29,970 nt of DNA from Candidatus Helarchaeota archaeon. Its GTDB lineage: Archaea > Asgardarchaeota > Lokiarchaeia > Helarchaeales > HEL-GB-A. The notes under the pieces were generated by a model. It did not search any database. It saw nothing but the letters and a program-made list of their open reading frames with translations, and was not told the DNA's origin. Both the position numbers and the translations under genes were made by a program. Of this stretch, positions 1 through 8,127 are shown in pieces. The stretch lies in assembly GCA_016840125.1 (NCBI GenBank), contig JAEOSY010000453.1, positions 1 to 29,970 on the forward strand. Direction: 5' to 3'. How positions within the stretch are numbered: position 1 is the first letter of the stretch; the number at the start of each line of letters is the position of its first letter.

Positions 1-384
1 ATTGAAAATGATTATACAGGCACGATGGTAGATTTGATGCAGCAAGGGGCGCAAGCGGAAATCTGGTTAGACGAACTGAAGAAGCAGCATGATACTAACG
101 TTAAGAAGGGAATTGCTATTATAAAAAAGTTTGAATGGGAACCCGGAATTAATGACCTCTTCGAAAATATCATTGTAGGCATCCCAGACGCCTTTCGTGA
201 AATGGTTCGCCCCTTGCTCCTTGAAACCACCGAAAAAAAATGTGAAGCACGGAACGGAAAAATCGTCACTGAAGGAGATCTTCTTACTGCCCTATTTGAA
301 ATAACCCCAGATGTCTTCAAATCCGATGCGATAGATAATTTAAAGGTATTAGGTGTAAACTATCAGAAGTATCTTGAAGTATAA
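1..384 (+). CDS. Small PCP_red-like helical protein, 5' end outside window
   Basis: The reading frame is open from the first base, so the ATG at 25 may be internal and the gene probably begins upstream. At least 127 residues are visible. The segment from about IVGIPDAFREMV through KIVTEGDLLTAL resembles the small helical domain seen at the C-terminus of light-independent protochlorophyllide reductase subunits (PCP_red type): an xIPxxxRxxxRxxxE-like helix followed by GKIVTExDL. That domain also occurs alone or attached to unrelated proteins in archaea, so no link to chlorophyll chemistry is implied. There is no signal peptide or membrane segment. A gap of about 90 AT-rich bases separates it from the next gene on the same strand. 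The family call is tentative. Confidence 0.6.
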   Translation: MENDYTGTMVDLMQQGAQAEIWLDELKKQHDTNVKKGIAIIKKFEWEPGINDLFENIIVGIPDAFREMVRPLLLETTEKKCEARNGKIVTEGDLLTALFEITPDVFKSDAIDNLKVLGVNYQKYLEV

Positions 385-475
385 AAAAATAAATCCTATT
401 GAATTCTTAAATCAATTTCTCTATTCCTATTTCTCTATGCTATTGAGTTATTTTAAGACCTAAAGTGTGAGTTAA

Positions 476-1747
476 ATGGCAGAGCAACCACCACCAAAAT
501 ATAAAATCAAAGATAAAATACCTGAGCCAGAATTAGAATCACCAACTGAAATTAAACGATTATTAAAAGAATTTGAGATTGCACAAAAAGCGTTAGAAGA
601 AGAAGAGGCGAAGGTAATTCAAGAACGGAAAGAATGTGAGAGGATTCTCAAAAAAATTGAGGACTATCAGGTGAGTATTGAGGAGCTGGAACAGAAGAGA
701 AAGGGGCGTGAGAATGAGATTAAAGCCCTTTTGAGACAAGAAAACGATATTAAACGAGACATAAACAACATGCGGAAGGAAATTGAAGATGAGAAAAAAA
801 AGTCTGCCGCTGAAAGGAAACAAATTGAAAGGGATAAATCTTTAATACGTAGTAAAAGTGAGGACCTCGAGGATAAGAGTCAAGAGCTAACGCGTGAGGA
901 GAAGGAATTAAATCAATTAAAGAAATCAATTGAACGGGAAGAGCGTGATCTAACAAAAGGAAAGGAGAAGGAGGAAGCCCGCGTTCGTGCCCTCAACGAT
1001 CAAATTCAAACTTTGGAACAAGAAAAGAAAAGCTTAGAACGGGAAATTCATAATTCCAATGATAAACTAAAAGATCTTGAAGCTAAAATTAAAGAACGGG
1101 AGGAGAAGCTGAAACAATTCTCGGATGAAAAAAACAAGATAAAACAACAACAGGAAAATGACGTTAGTGAGCTAGTAAGCGAAAAAAAACGAGTCCAGAA
1201 ACAGATTGATGCCATGGGGCGGGAGCTTGCGGCGGAGAGGAACCAACTTTCGGATGAGCGGATGCAGATTGAAAGGGATAGAAAGCAAGTCCAGAAGAAA
1301 CATGATGAAATTGATCGAAAAAATCGGGAGATTGGGCGGAAAGAAACAGCCTTGCAACAATCCGAAGAGAAACTCAAGCGCGCGAGGCAGAATCTAGGTA
1401 AGGATAAACAGAAAGAGGAAGCTGCTCTCCGAGAACTCAATCGAAAAATTCTGGCTTCGGAAAAAAAGAAGAAATTGATTGAGAGAGAAGCAGTTAATTT
1501 GCGACAAGAAGTAAGTCAATTAGAGAGGAGTAAAAGGAACATCGATAGAGAAATTGCAAGTGAGAAGAGACAGCTAGAACGAGAGAAGGCTAAGATTAAG
1601 CAAGAGAAAGAAAAGATTAAGCAAGAAAGAAAAAAACTGGAAAATGAAAAACAAACACTACAACGGCAAAAACGGGAACTAAGAGCTGAAATACAGAAAC
1701 TGAAAACCATACCAAAATACAAAATAAAATCAAAATTGCCTTCTTAA
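476..1747 (+). CDS. Long charged coiled-coil protein
   Basis: A 423-residue protein that is almost entirely a continuous Glu/Lys/Arg/Gln-rich helix from about residue 20 to 405, with regularly spaced Leu and Ile as in heptad coiled coils. Some stretches are so charged (KIKQEKEKIKQERKKLE) that they could be single stable helices. There is no membrane segment, Walker motif or enzymatic domain, so a structural, scaffold or filament role is likely but not shown. The decapeptide PKYKIKDKIP at residues 7-16 recurs as PKYKIKSKLP at 413-422, so both ends of the rod carry the same short basic tag. The ATG at 476 is used because the tag begins directly after it; only a weak GTGAG precedes it. Similarity to SMC or Rad50 arms would be compositional. 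Confidence 0.85.
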   Translation: MAEQPPPKYKIKDKIPEPELESPTEIKRLLKEFEIAQKALEEEEAKVIQERKECERILKKIEDYQVSIEELEQKRKGRENEIKALLRQENDIKRDINNMRKEIEDEKKKSAAERKQIERDKSLIRSKSEDLEDKSQELTREEKELNQLKKSIEREERDLTKGKEKEEARVRALNDQIQTLEQEKKSLEREIHNSNDKLKDLEAKIKEREEKLKQFSDEKNKIKQQQENDVSELVSEKKRVQKQIDAMGRELAAERNQLSDERMQIERDRKQVQKKHDEIDRKNREIGRKETALQQSEEKLKRARQNLGKDKQKEEAALRELNRKILASEKKKKLIEREAVNLRQEVSQLERSKRNIDREIASEKRQLEREKAKIKQEKEKIKQERKKLENEKQTLQRQKRELRAEIQKLKTIPKYKIKSKLPS

Positions 1748-1779
1748 GACAAACATCATCAACTTTCAATTGAAAAAAA

Positions 1780-1992
1780 TTATCTTTCTTCGTTTAGTTT
1801 TTTTATAAGGTCTGTATTTTTAATATTAAACAATTTGATGAGTTTTTCAGTGGGTAATTTCCTTAATTGTTTTTGGGCATGCAAAATCTGCGCATTTATA
1901 AATTCATTCAACATTGGGCGGTATTTTTCTGGATTCTCCTTAAATTTTTTTGCCCACAACTCAACGAAATCGAATTTTTGTTCCAAACACAT
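1780..1992 (-). CDS. Small helical protein, partner of the upstream nucleotidyltransferase
   Basis: A protein of about 70 residues, mostly charged helix, with no recognised domain, signal peptide or membrane segment. Its ATG at 1992 overlaps the TGA stop of the upstream nucleotidyltransferase gene (TGATG). A GTG three bases further upstream gives a four-base overlap instead. Either arrangement indicates translational coupling and makes this a real gene despite its size. Motifs visible: an N-terminal FDFVELWAKKFKENPEKYRP stretch and a C-terminal KLPTEKLIKLFNIKN stretch. In this context it may act as a small partner or antitoxin-like protein for the nucleotidyltransferase. I do not recognise the family. 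Confidence 0.7.
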   Translation of the reverse strand: MCLEQKFDFVELWAKKFKENPEKYRPMLNEFINAQILHAQKQLRKLPTEKLIKLFNIKNTDLIKKLNEER

Positions 1993-2558
1993 CACAAACG
2001 GTATTTTCTTATCATTTCCTTTAATTTTTCAATTTCTTCTTCATTTATTATTTCGTAATAGGTGATTCTTAGATGTTTTGCATCATCTAGATCTTTAGGG
2101 GATTTTAGTAACTCTTCTTTAAATGCAATGTTTGCTTCAACACTACTAAAATAAATATTTCTGTCAATAAACTCGACTATTTTCCTTGTTTTCATTTGAT
2201 ATTCATCAAGAACATCCTTTACAAATTTCAATTCAATATTGGGGATGAGCTTCTCCTCTCTTAGGATTCGTATAGGCATCGCTTCTATGAGATATTTATA
2301 AATCTCACGGGGATCTGATGATTGAAGGCAAGTAAAATTATTCTTTTGTAATTCAGCAAACAGTTCAATGAAGGATTCATATTCAATAGATTCCATAATA
2401 ATATCGATATCTTCCGTTCCTCTGCTTCGACCACTGCAAATCACAAAAAATCCTGAAACCACTATATACTTAGCAAATTTTTCCAGAATTTTGCAGAAAC
2501 TTTGACAGAACTCAATCAAATAATTCGAATCTGTAACCAAGTAATCAAAATCCTTCAA
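1992..2558 (-). CDS. Nucleotidyltransferase-fold protein (DUF6036/AbiEii-like)
   Basis: A 188-residue protein with the pol-beta-type nucleotidyltransferase signature: SGFFVICSGRSRGTEDIDI, a small-residue strand followed by an Arg, Thr and the paired Asp of the DxD metal site. This matches the form seen in DUF6036 and AbiEii-like proteins. The rest is alpha/beta with a helical C-terminus (DAKHLRITYYEI). It is soluble. The start is a TTG at 2558 with no clear Shine-Dalgarno. A perfect 20-bp palindrome (2569-2588) lies 11 bases upstream. It forms a coupled pair with the small gene at 1780-1992. Such pairs are often toxin-antitoxin-like or RNA/protein-modifying systems, but the substrate cannot be read from the sequence. 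Confidence 0.8.
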   Translation of the reverse strand: MKDFDYLVTDSNYLIEFCQSFCKILEKFAKYIVVSGFFVICSGRSRGTEDIDIIMESIEYESFIELFAELQKNNFTCLQSSDPREIYKYLIEAMPIRILREEKLIPNIELKFVKDVLDEYQMKTRKIVEFIDRNIYFSSVEANIAFKEELLKSPKDLDDAKHLRITYYEIINEEEIEKLKEMIRKYRL

Positions 2559-2568
2559 AATTGTCTTT

Positions 2569-2588
2569 TAATGAATAATTATTCATTA
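2569..2588. promoter_or_regulatory. Perfect 20-bp palindrome upstream of the nucleotidyltransferase
   Basis: TAATGAATAA is followed directly by its exact reverse complement TTATTCATTA, with no spacer and no mismatch. It lies 11 bases upstream of the TTG start of the minus-strand nucleotidyltransferase, in the 129-base divergent region shared with the DUF998-like gene. The position suits an operator for a dimeric repressor, or a leader hairpin. The AT-rich context raises the chance of accidental symmetry. Confidence 0.55.
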
Positions 2589-2631
2589 GAATTAAAAAAA
2601 CTATCAATAAAAAATATATTAAAAATAAGAC

Positions 2632-2638
2632 TTATATA
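2632..2638 (+). promoter_or_regulatory. Candidate archaeal TATA box for the DUF998-like gene
   Basis: TTATATA on the plus strand lies 50 bases upstream of the TTG start at 2688, leaving room for a leader of roughly 20-25 bases that includes the GGGGAG ribosome binding site. It was found by eye, with no transcript evidence. Confidence 0.4.
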
Positions 2639-2687
2639 GTCAAAGCAGGTTAGATAAGAATACTGTTTAGCAAAAGGGGAGTTCAAT

Positions 2688-3371
2688 TTGTCAGATTCAA
2701 ATAAAAAGAAAACTTTACTCTTAATTGGATTAGTTTTATTCATTGTAACCATCCTTACCATACATATCGCAATGATCTTTTACCCAGGGGGAACTTTCGT
2801 CGATAGTGGGACGGTGGGTTATACGTTCTGGCTTAATGCTTTCAGCGATCTGGGGATGACCGTTTCCCATTCAGGTGCAGCTAACCCCATAGGGTATGTC
2901 CTTTTTACAATCTCAGTAGTCGGGAGTGGCGTTGCATTAATCGGCACTTTTAGTATATTACCCTCCCAGTATACCGCTTCCAATAAAGCCAAATGGACCA
3001 GCATCCTAGGATCCGCTTTTGGGATACTCTTGGGGATAACCTATATTGCGATTGCTTTTGTGCCAGAAGATCTTAACTGGGAACTCCATGCATCGATTGC
3101 ACAATATCTGTACTTGGCAACCTTCCTAACTTTTGCCGTTTACACCCTTGCGACCTTTTGGAATAAAGATTTGTCTCTAAAATATACCCTGAGTTTCTTG
3201 AGCATGACATTGATAGTGTTTATTTGCTTGAGTATGTTTTTCGTTCTTAGACCAGATCCATTCACACCCGAAGGACTTCCTTTTTATACGATAGGGCAAA
3301 AAATTATCCATTATGCATTCTGGGCAGGATTTATACTTGCGATCTATGGCATCTGGAAACGGATGGATTAA
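2688..3371 (+). CDS. DUF998-like integral membrane protein
   Basis: A 227-residue protein with about six hydrophobic segments (near residues 7-27, 63-82, 97-125, 133-152, 162-182 and 205-222) and short loops. The N-terminal FYPGG and NAFSDLG motifs between the first two helices are typical of DUF998-type membrane proteins, whose function is unknown. The start is a TTG at 2688 preceded by AAAGGGGAG; the first internal ATG would remove half of the first transmembrane helix. A TATA-like element lies upstream, so it is probably its own transcription unit, divergent from the nucleotidyltransferase pair. It has no visible catalytic residues. Confidence 0.75.
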   Translation: MSDSNKKKTLLLIGLVLFIVTILTIHIAMIFYPGGTFVDSGTVGYTFWLNAFSDLGMTVSHSGAANPIGYVLFTISVVGSGVALIGTFSILPSQYTASNKAKWTSILGSAFGILLGITYIAIAFVPEDLNWELHASIAQYLYLATFLTFAVYTLATFWNKDLSLKYTLSFLSMTLIVFICLSMFFVLRPDPFTPEGLPFYTIGQKIIHYAFWAGFILAIYGIWKRMD

Positions 3372-3506
3372 TTCTTCCTCTTTTTTCTTGTTGTCGTTAA
3401 ATAACCGTTTCGCGACATAATAAAGTAGAGGATCTTTATAACCCATAATTAACTTAAACCATGGTAGGCTTCGATATTGGATTTTAACTAAAATAGAGGG
3501 AATAAA

Positions 3507-5450
3507 GTGGAAAATTTTGATAATAACAAATCCAATTTAGAAACAAACGAAACAACCCTTGATAAATTGGAAAGGAAATTAGCCCGTTCCTGCTTTTTCT
3601 CATGGCTGGCAGGTTTCCTTACAATCATCGTAACGTTATTATTAGCTGCATATATAAATGAGTGGATTTTACTTGGAATATTTATAATTTTAACGATTTG
3701 TTGTTATTTTGTGCTGTTTTTTGGATACAGAAGAGTAAGACAGGAATTTAATAAAGGAATTTATAGAAATCATGAAAAAACATGGCGATCTCTTGATGAT
3801 ATTTCACCTACTTTCTTGACTGATACTGACTCAAGCGAAGAAACTCTTTGGTCTGGAAGACAACCGACTATGGTGAGAGCGAAGAAATTTGCGAAACAAT
3901 TCAGGTGGGTGTGGGCGGCAATCTTTCTTCCCGTAATTATTGGTCAGATTATTGTCATAATGATAAAGTGGGGAGATTTAATGTTTTATATAGTCGGGTC
4001 TTTTCTGATGGCAATCATCTTCTATCTAGCAATGGCATTCGGAGATAGATGGAGTGAGGGGCGGGATGAATATATAATCACCACAAGGAAAGTCAGATGG
4101 GAACGCGAGGAGGAATGGGCAGAAATATTACTGCATGAAGTTACCGATTTAAAAGTGGTGAAAAGGTCTTATGATGTGAAGGAATTAAATACGGGGTCAA
4201 TCTTTTTAAAAGATAAAAATTATAAGAAATTTTGGCTGGAATTCTTGCATATAGAGCAAGTGGATGAGGTTGCAGCCCTTCTGGAAAAAATCCTCCCCAA
4301 TTTAGGGAAAGAATTTTTACCCATCGAACCAGAAGACGCAAAGGTTCCCGATGACGTAACAAAATACTTTTCAAAAGGTGAAGAACTCTTATTTACGATA
4401 AAAAATCGGTCTAAAGAACGGATGGATAGGGTTCATAAATGGGGATTTATTGGTACCTCTTGTTTCATCGCTGTATATACGCCACTTTTCTTCATGTTCT
4501 CAGATATGTTTAACGCTCTGGGAGTCATCATCTTAATTCTTGGTCCCGTCATTGCCTTCATGATTATCCTCGATCGGATTACGTGGTTTCATAAGTCAAG
4601 AGAACAATATATTTATCTCACAAACAAGAAACTCTATGTCCATAAAGGGTATGTAAAAGAGATTAAGTACGCAGCTCTTAAGGCAATAAATCTCAAGCGG
4701 AGAGGCTTACACGCAGGCGAGATGACAGGGGATTTGACCTTCCTTACTGGCAAGAGGAAAATGATGGATTATGAAATAAAAAATATCCCAGATATATTGT
4801 TCAATTTGAAGGTTATCGAATCCGTGCTATATAAATACGGGCATATAGAAAAACGATGGCAATCCATTAAAAATAAAATGAAGTTAGAGCTCCCAGCAAC
4901 ATTTCAAATCTCTGCAGATGGATTAAGTTTTGTTTCAAAAAGAATGAAACAACTCAACCGTAATTTGGTCCTTACAATTCTACTCTCAATTGTCATCATA
5001 TCATTATTCTACTATTTCCTCCCCCCACTTGGAGGTGATTTGGTGCTAATTATTTTTCTTCAAGTCCTAATCTTAGTCCTTGGTATCATTTTTACATTCG
5101 TATTTGTCTATTACATTCTATTAGAAAAGTATAGGATGAAAAAGGGGACTGAGCAAATTGATAAAGTTAGTGTCCTGAGCTTACACTCAGATCACATCAC
5201 CCTTTCTGGTGCAGAAATTCAGAAAGAAATTCCATTGAGGGGTGACACCATTGTAAATATAATAAAGATACAAAAACCTCTCGATGATTTTTCGCTGAAG
5301 TGGAGCGTTCAAGATGGATTGAAAATTGAAAGCAAGGGAGATTCGATATATTTTGGACCGTTGGATAATAACTGGGATGTCTATGAAGCTCTGTTCTGTT
5401 ACTTAATCCTCTGGAAGGCAGATCATGAGTTACTAATTCAGGATATCTAA
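3507..5450 (+). CDS. Large membrane protein with repeated TM-hairpin and PH-like (bPH/YdbT-like) modules
   Basis: A 647-residue protein. Hydrophobic pairs lie near residues 30-75, 135-175, 310-355 and 478-545. Between them are soluble beta-rich segments resembling bacterial PH (bPH_2/DUF304) domains. The first, at about 188-270, starts DEYIITTRKVRW. The second, at about 370-440, starts EQYIYLTNKKLYVHKG. A weaker third lies at about 550-640 (VSVLSLHSDHITLSG). Alternating membrane pairs and PH-like domains are the layout of YdbS/YdbT-type proteins, which have been linked to membrane stress or resistance functions in bacteria. The GTG start at 3507 follows AGAGGG. About 135 bases separate it from the gene upstream. 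The domain call rests on pattern, not alignment. Confidence 0.7.
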   Translation: MENFDNNKSNLETNETTLDKLERKLARSCFFSWLAGFLTIIVTLLLAAYINEWILLGIFIILTICCYFVLFFGYRRVRQEFNKGIYRNHEKTWRSLDDISPTFLTDTDSSEETLWSGRQPTMVRAKKFAKQFRWVWAAIFLPVIIGQIIVIMIKWGDLMFYIVGSFLMAIIFYLAMAFGDRWSEGRDEYIITTRKVRWEREEEWAEILLHEVTDLKVVKRSYDVKELNTGSIFLKDKNYKKFWLEFLHIEQVDEVAALLEKILPNLGKEFLPIEPEDAKVPDDVTKYFSKGEELLFTIKNRSKERMDRVHKWGFIGTSCFIAVYTPLFFMFSDMFNALGVIILILGPVIAFMIILDRITWFHKSREQYIYLTNKKLYVHKGYVKEIKYAALKAINLKRRGLHAGEMTGDLTFLTGKRKMMDYEIKNIPDILFNLKVIESVLYKYGHIEKRWQSIKNKMKLELPATFQISADGLSFVSKRMKQLNRNLVLTILLSIVIISLFYYFLPPLGGDLVLIIFLQVLILVLGIIFTFVFVYYILLEKYRMKKGTEQIDKVSVLSLHSDHITLSGAEIQKEIPLRGDTIVNIIKIQKPLDDFSLKWSVQDGLKIESKGDSIYFGPLDNNWDVYEALFCYLILWKADHELLIQDI

Positions 5451-5520
5451 AATTTTAGATCGAAGAGCATAAAATTTTAAGATAACTTTCCCTTACAAGA
5501 GATAAGAGTTGCTGTTTCAG

Positions 5521-6660
5521 ATGTCCCCGACCCTAGTCACGTGTGTCATGATTGGAGATTCAATTGTAGATACGACGAACCTCTTTATGCGTCGACTTGC
5601 TGGGCAATTTCGCAGTGGGGATAAGGAGAGGGCGGGGTGTGAGTTTGGAGTTATTAATTTAGTATTAGGGGACGAAATAGTCATTTTAAAGATGAGAGAT
5701 CTAAAAGTTACTAACCAATTTAAGCATGGATGGACAATCCACTGCACAGGGGTCAATTGTGCGATTCTCCCTTTCGATTTATCTCATACCAAATACTCTT
5801 TTTTCAAGTTTCATGGATTAATCACTCAGATTCGTAGGTCTGCGGGTGAAATTCCGATCCTCCTTCTCGGTTGTTATAATGATTCGGGAAATGAAAAACA
5901 TCTATCCCAGGAATTGATTGAACAGCTAATTACTGATTGGCCAAATGTATTTTATCAGGAATACCCGCAATCGAATCCGGATCTCACAGCGGTTACGATC
6001 CCTGCTGCAATTTTGGGTTTGAATCAGCAAGGGGTTTCGATTAGTAACCTGAGGGTAAAAGACCTTAGCTTGGCAATGATCGCTCACAGGTTAGAGGAAA
6101 AAGAGCGAAAGAAAAAGAAACAGCTCGAAGAGTTGGTTGAAACTGTTGAGCAAATGGGTTTATCGGTGAATCAAAATTATACTTTAGAGCTGAATACGCA
6201 CCACGGAGTTTTTTTCATCGATATCCTCAAGGAAAAAGTTCATTTTAAGCCCCAGGGGTGTCTATCCTGCAAACGCTTCAGCTGCATAACCCGCTATAAT
6301 GCATCTGCCAACCCGCTTTGTATTATACTGGATAGTGAAGGATGGTCCAATCTTACACTCAAAAATAGCTATTTGCTAATTTTATCCGAAATACTTGCTA
6401 TTCAGGAAGATAAACTTCCGATGCATGTTTTGGATCAAATAGAAAAGATATGTCCGGGGTATTGTGAGGCTAAAATAGTAGATCATTATAGACCGGAAGA
6501 AATTATAGCGAATTTTCTTAATAATCAATCCACCAAAAATGATCGAATAACTCCAACGGAAGCGCGAGCCTTATTAAGGCATTATTATACGCAATATAGG
6601 CTCGGGCAAATCCCATTTTCAGTCTATTACTCATTGAAAGAGCGGTATCATAAATTTTAA
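5521..6660 (+). CDS. Degenerate Ras/Rab-like GTPase-fold protein with a C-terminal extension
   Basis: About 379 residues. The first 165 follow the small-GTPase layout: strand LVTCVMIG, a loop where GxxxxGK[S/T] should be, a second strand pair (VINLVLGDEIVILKMRD), a FDLSHTKYSFFKF segment like the Rab FDLTxxxSF region, and ILLLGCYND where Rab proteins have ILVGNKxD. The P-loop reads GDSIVDTT (residues 12-19), lacking the conserved Gly and the phosphate-binding Lys, and the DTAGQ motif is gone. GTP hydrolysis is therefore unlikely. The C-terminal half has a charged helix (EEKERKKKKQLEELVE), a CxxCx4C cluster (CLSCKRFSC) and a final helical segment. The ATG at 5521 places the first strand right after the start; a TTG at 5509 is possible. 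It may be a pseudo-GTPase scaffold. Confidence 0.65.
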   Translation: MSPTLVTCVMIGDSIVDTTNLFMRRLAGQFRSGDKERAGCEFGVINLVLGDEIVILKMRDLKVTNQFKHGWTIHCTGVNCAILPFDLSHTKYSFFKFHGLITQIRRSAGEIPILLLGCYNDSGNEKHLSQELIEQLITDWPNVFYQEYPQSNPDLTAVTIPAAILGLNQQGVSISNLRVKDLSLAMIAHRLEEKERKKKKQLEELVETVEQMGLSVNQNYTLELNTHHGVFFIDILKEKVHFKPQGCLSCKRFSCITRYNASANPLCIILDSEGWSNLTLKNSYLLILSEILAIQEDKLPMHVLDQIEKICPGYCEAKIVDHYRPEEIIANFLNNQSTKNDRITPTEARALLRHYYTQYRLGQIPFSVYYSLKERYHKF

Positions 6661-6674
6661 TTGCAGATATTGGC

Positions 6675-7301
6675 TTAAATCTTCCGAATTATATAGGCAT
6701 TCGTTAATTTTCCAGTGAGAACCTCAATAGAGAGGTCTTTTGTTTCCAAAAGTTCCCGGGGATCTACGTACTCGATTGTAAATCCTTCCGTTTTTTTATA
6801 GTATTCAATACCCGCTCTGTTTGTTTCTATGACACAGACCAGTCCAGTCGGTTTTACAACTCGTAAAGATTCATTCAATGCAATCTTTCTCAGTTTAATA
6901 TGCTGCAAGGCATCGTAGAGGAACACACCATCAAAGGAATGATCGGAAAAAGGCAATTTCTCGGCATCTAAATGTTGAAATTTTATTTTGTGATCTACCC
7001 CAGCTTTTTTTGCTGATTTTCTCCAGTCAGAGCCAGCCACATGGTGGTGAGGTTCATTATGATGAGGATATTCTTTGAAGTCCTCCTTAAGCTGATCCCA
7101 TTCTGGATCAACTTCAGGTTGCCCTGTCAAAACATCCAAGTCATTCAAAGCTAATAGGATTGCCATGATACCATAGCCTGTTCCGATGTCGAGAACTTTT
7201 GTTTCAGGCGGAAGGTTGAGGTTCTTTATGGTTTCATTTAAAAAATCTATTTCCAAGGTAAATTCTTTTGGGAATAGTTCCTTGACTGCATCTAACTTCA
7301 A
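6675..7301 (-). CDS. Class I SAM-dependent methyltransferase with His-rich insertion
   Basis: A 208-residue Rossmann-fold methyltransferase. Motif I is VLDIGTGYG (about residues 36-44), followed later by HLDAEKLPFSDHSFDGVF and a LRVVKPTGLVCVIE strand. Between motif I and the next strand there is a longer insertion containing LTGQPE and a histidine cluster (PHHNEPHHHVAG), which could bind a metal or the substrate. The substrate is unknown. The start is TTG at 7301, supported by AAGGGA eight bases upstream; that ribosome site touches the stop codon of the AAA+ ATPase gene, nine bases away, so the two are probably one operon with the ATPase first. It is soluble. Confidence 0.85.
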   Translation of the reverse strand: MKLDAVKELFPKEFTLEIDFLNETIKNLNLPPETKVLDIGTGYGIMAILLALNDLDVLTGQPEVDPEWDQLKEDFKEYPHHNEPHHHVAGSDWRKSAKKAGVDHKIKFQHLDAEKLPFSDHSFDGVFLYDALQHIKLRKIALNESLRVVKPTGLVCVIETNRAGIEYYKKTEGFTIEYVDPRELLETKDLSIEVLTGKLTNAYIIRKI

Positions 7302-7310
7302 AATAATCCC

Positions 7311-8039
7311 TTATTTCCAAATTTCCTCTAAATATTTCATTAATACGAAGTTTTCAACATCTCGTAATGATTTAATAGTAGAATCCTTTGAAAGAACATC
7401 CACCATCTTCTTTTGCAGTGGATCACCAATTTTCAACCTATCAACCTTGTGTTTCAATAATTGAATTTTCATTTCCATATTTGGCTCAGGAAATTCAATT
7501 TCATACAAGCGATCCCTAATAGCGGCATCAATGAGGTCTACTCTATTTGTGGTGAGGATAATGAACTCTTTTTTCGTATTCAGATTATCAATTTGATGAA
7601 AAAACACGTTTAAATGACCCAAATACCAAGCTTCAAGTTTTATGCCCCAGTCTCTTGTAATAAACAGGCCATCTGCATCATCAAAAACATAGATTATTGG
7701 AAAAACCTTCTTTGCTTTCTTTCGCCCCCGAATAAAAACATCTCTAATTTTTTGTTCGGTTTCACCATATCGATGATGTGCAAGGTCTCCACAATCTGTA
7801 AAAACTAAATGCTCTTTCCAATTCAGTCCACTGCTTAGTTCTGTAGAGGCGCTTTCAACAATTTTGAATGCTGTAGTTGTTTTCCCATTACCAGGCACAC
7901 CACAGAATAAAACACCTTTAATACCATCAGTAATTCCCTTTTCATATTGATGTTTGATTAAAGAAACACATTTTGAACTAACATCATTATAAAATGTGCC
8001 TAGAAGGGTCGTCTCTGGTATTTCATCCATTCGAACCAT
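7311..8039 (-). CDS. Single-domain AAA+ ATPase
   Basis: A 242-residue protein consisting of one AAA+ module. Walker A is GVPGNGKTT with Lys53. The Walker B strand reads IIYVFDDADGLF, so the usual catalytic Glu after the first Asp is Asp. Sensor 1 is FIILTTNR, and AAIRDRLYEIEFP supplies the arginine-finger region. The order and the RYGETEQKIRDVF helix resemble the FtsH/Cdc48/TRIP13 branch, but there is no protease domain, N-domain or second ATPase ring. The ATG at 8039 follows a GGAGA site. It is probably the first gene of an operon with the methyltransferase. It may be a remodelling ATPase acting on an unknown partner. Confidence 0.85.
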   Translation of the reverse strand: MVRMDEIPETTLLGTFYNDVSSKCVSLIKHQYEKGITDGIKGVLFCGVPGNGKTTTAFKIVESASTELSSGLNWKEHLVFTDCGDLAHHRYGETEQKIRDVFIRGRKKAKKVFPIIYVFDDADGLFITRDWGIKLEAWYLGHLNVFFHQIDNLNTKKEFIILTTNRVDLIDAAIRDRLYEIEFPEPNMEMKIQLLKHKVDRLKIGDPLQKKMVDVLSKDSTIKSLRDVENFVLMKYLEEIWK

Positions 8040-8127
8040 TTCACTCGTTATCTCCTAAGGAGTTAAGGAAAAAAGCGACTTAACCCTTAAAATATCTTTC
8101 CAAAAAATCCGCTTGCTGAATTTAGTT

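Noticed and set aside
593..1722. Several open frames antisense to the coiled-coil gene
   Set aside because: They are shadows of a Lys/Glu-rich gene: hydrophobic Phe/Ser/Leu sequences without domain features or ribosome sites.
3177..3446. Minus-strand 89-codon frame overlapping the end of the DUF998-like gene
   Set aside because: Most of it lies antisense to the transmembrane coding region, it has no recognisable domain, and the plus-strand gene explains the sequence better.
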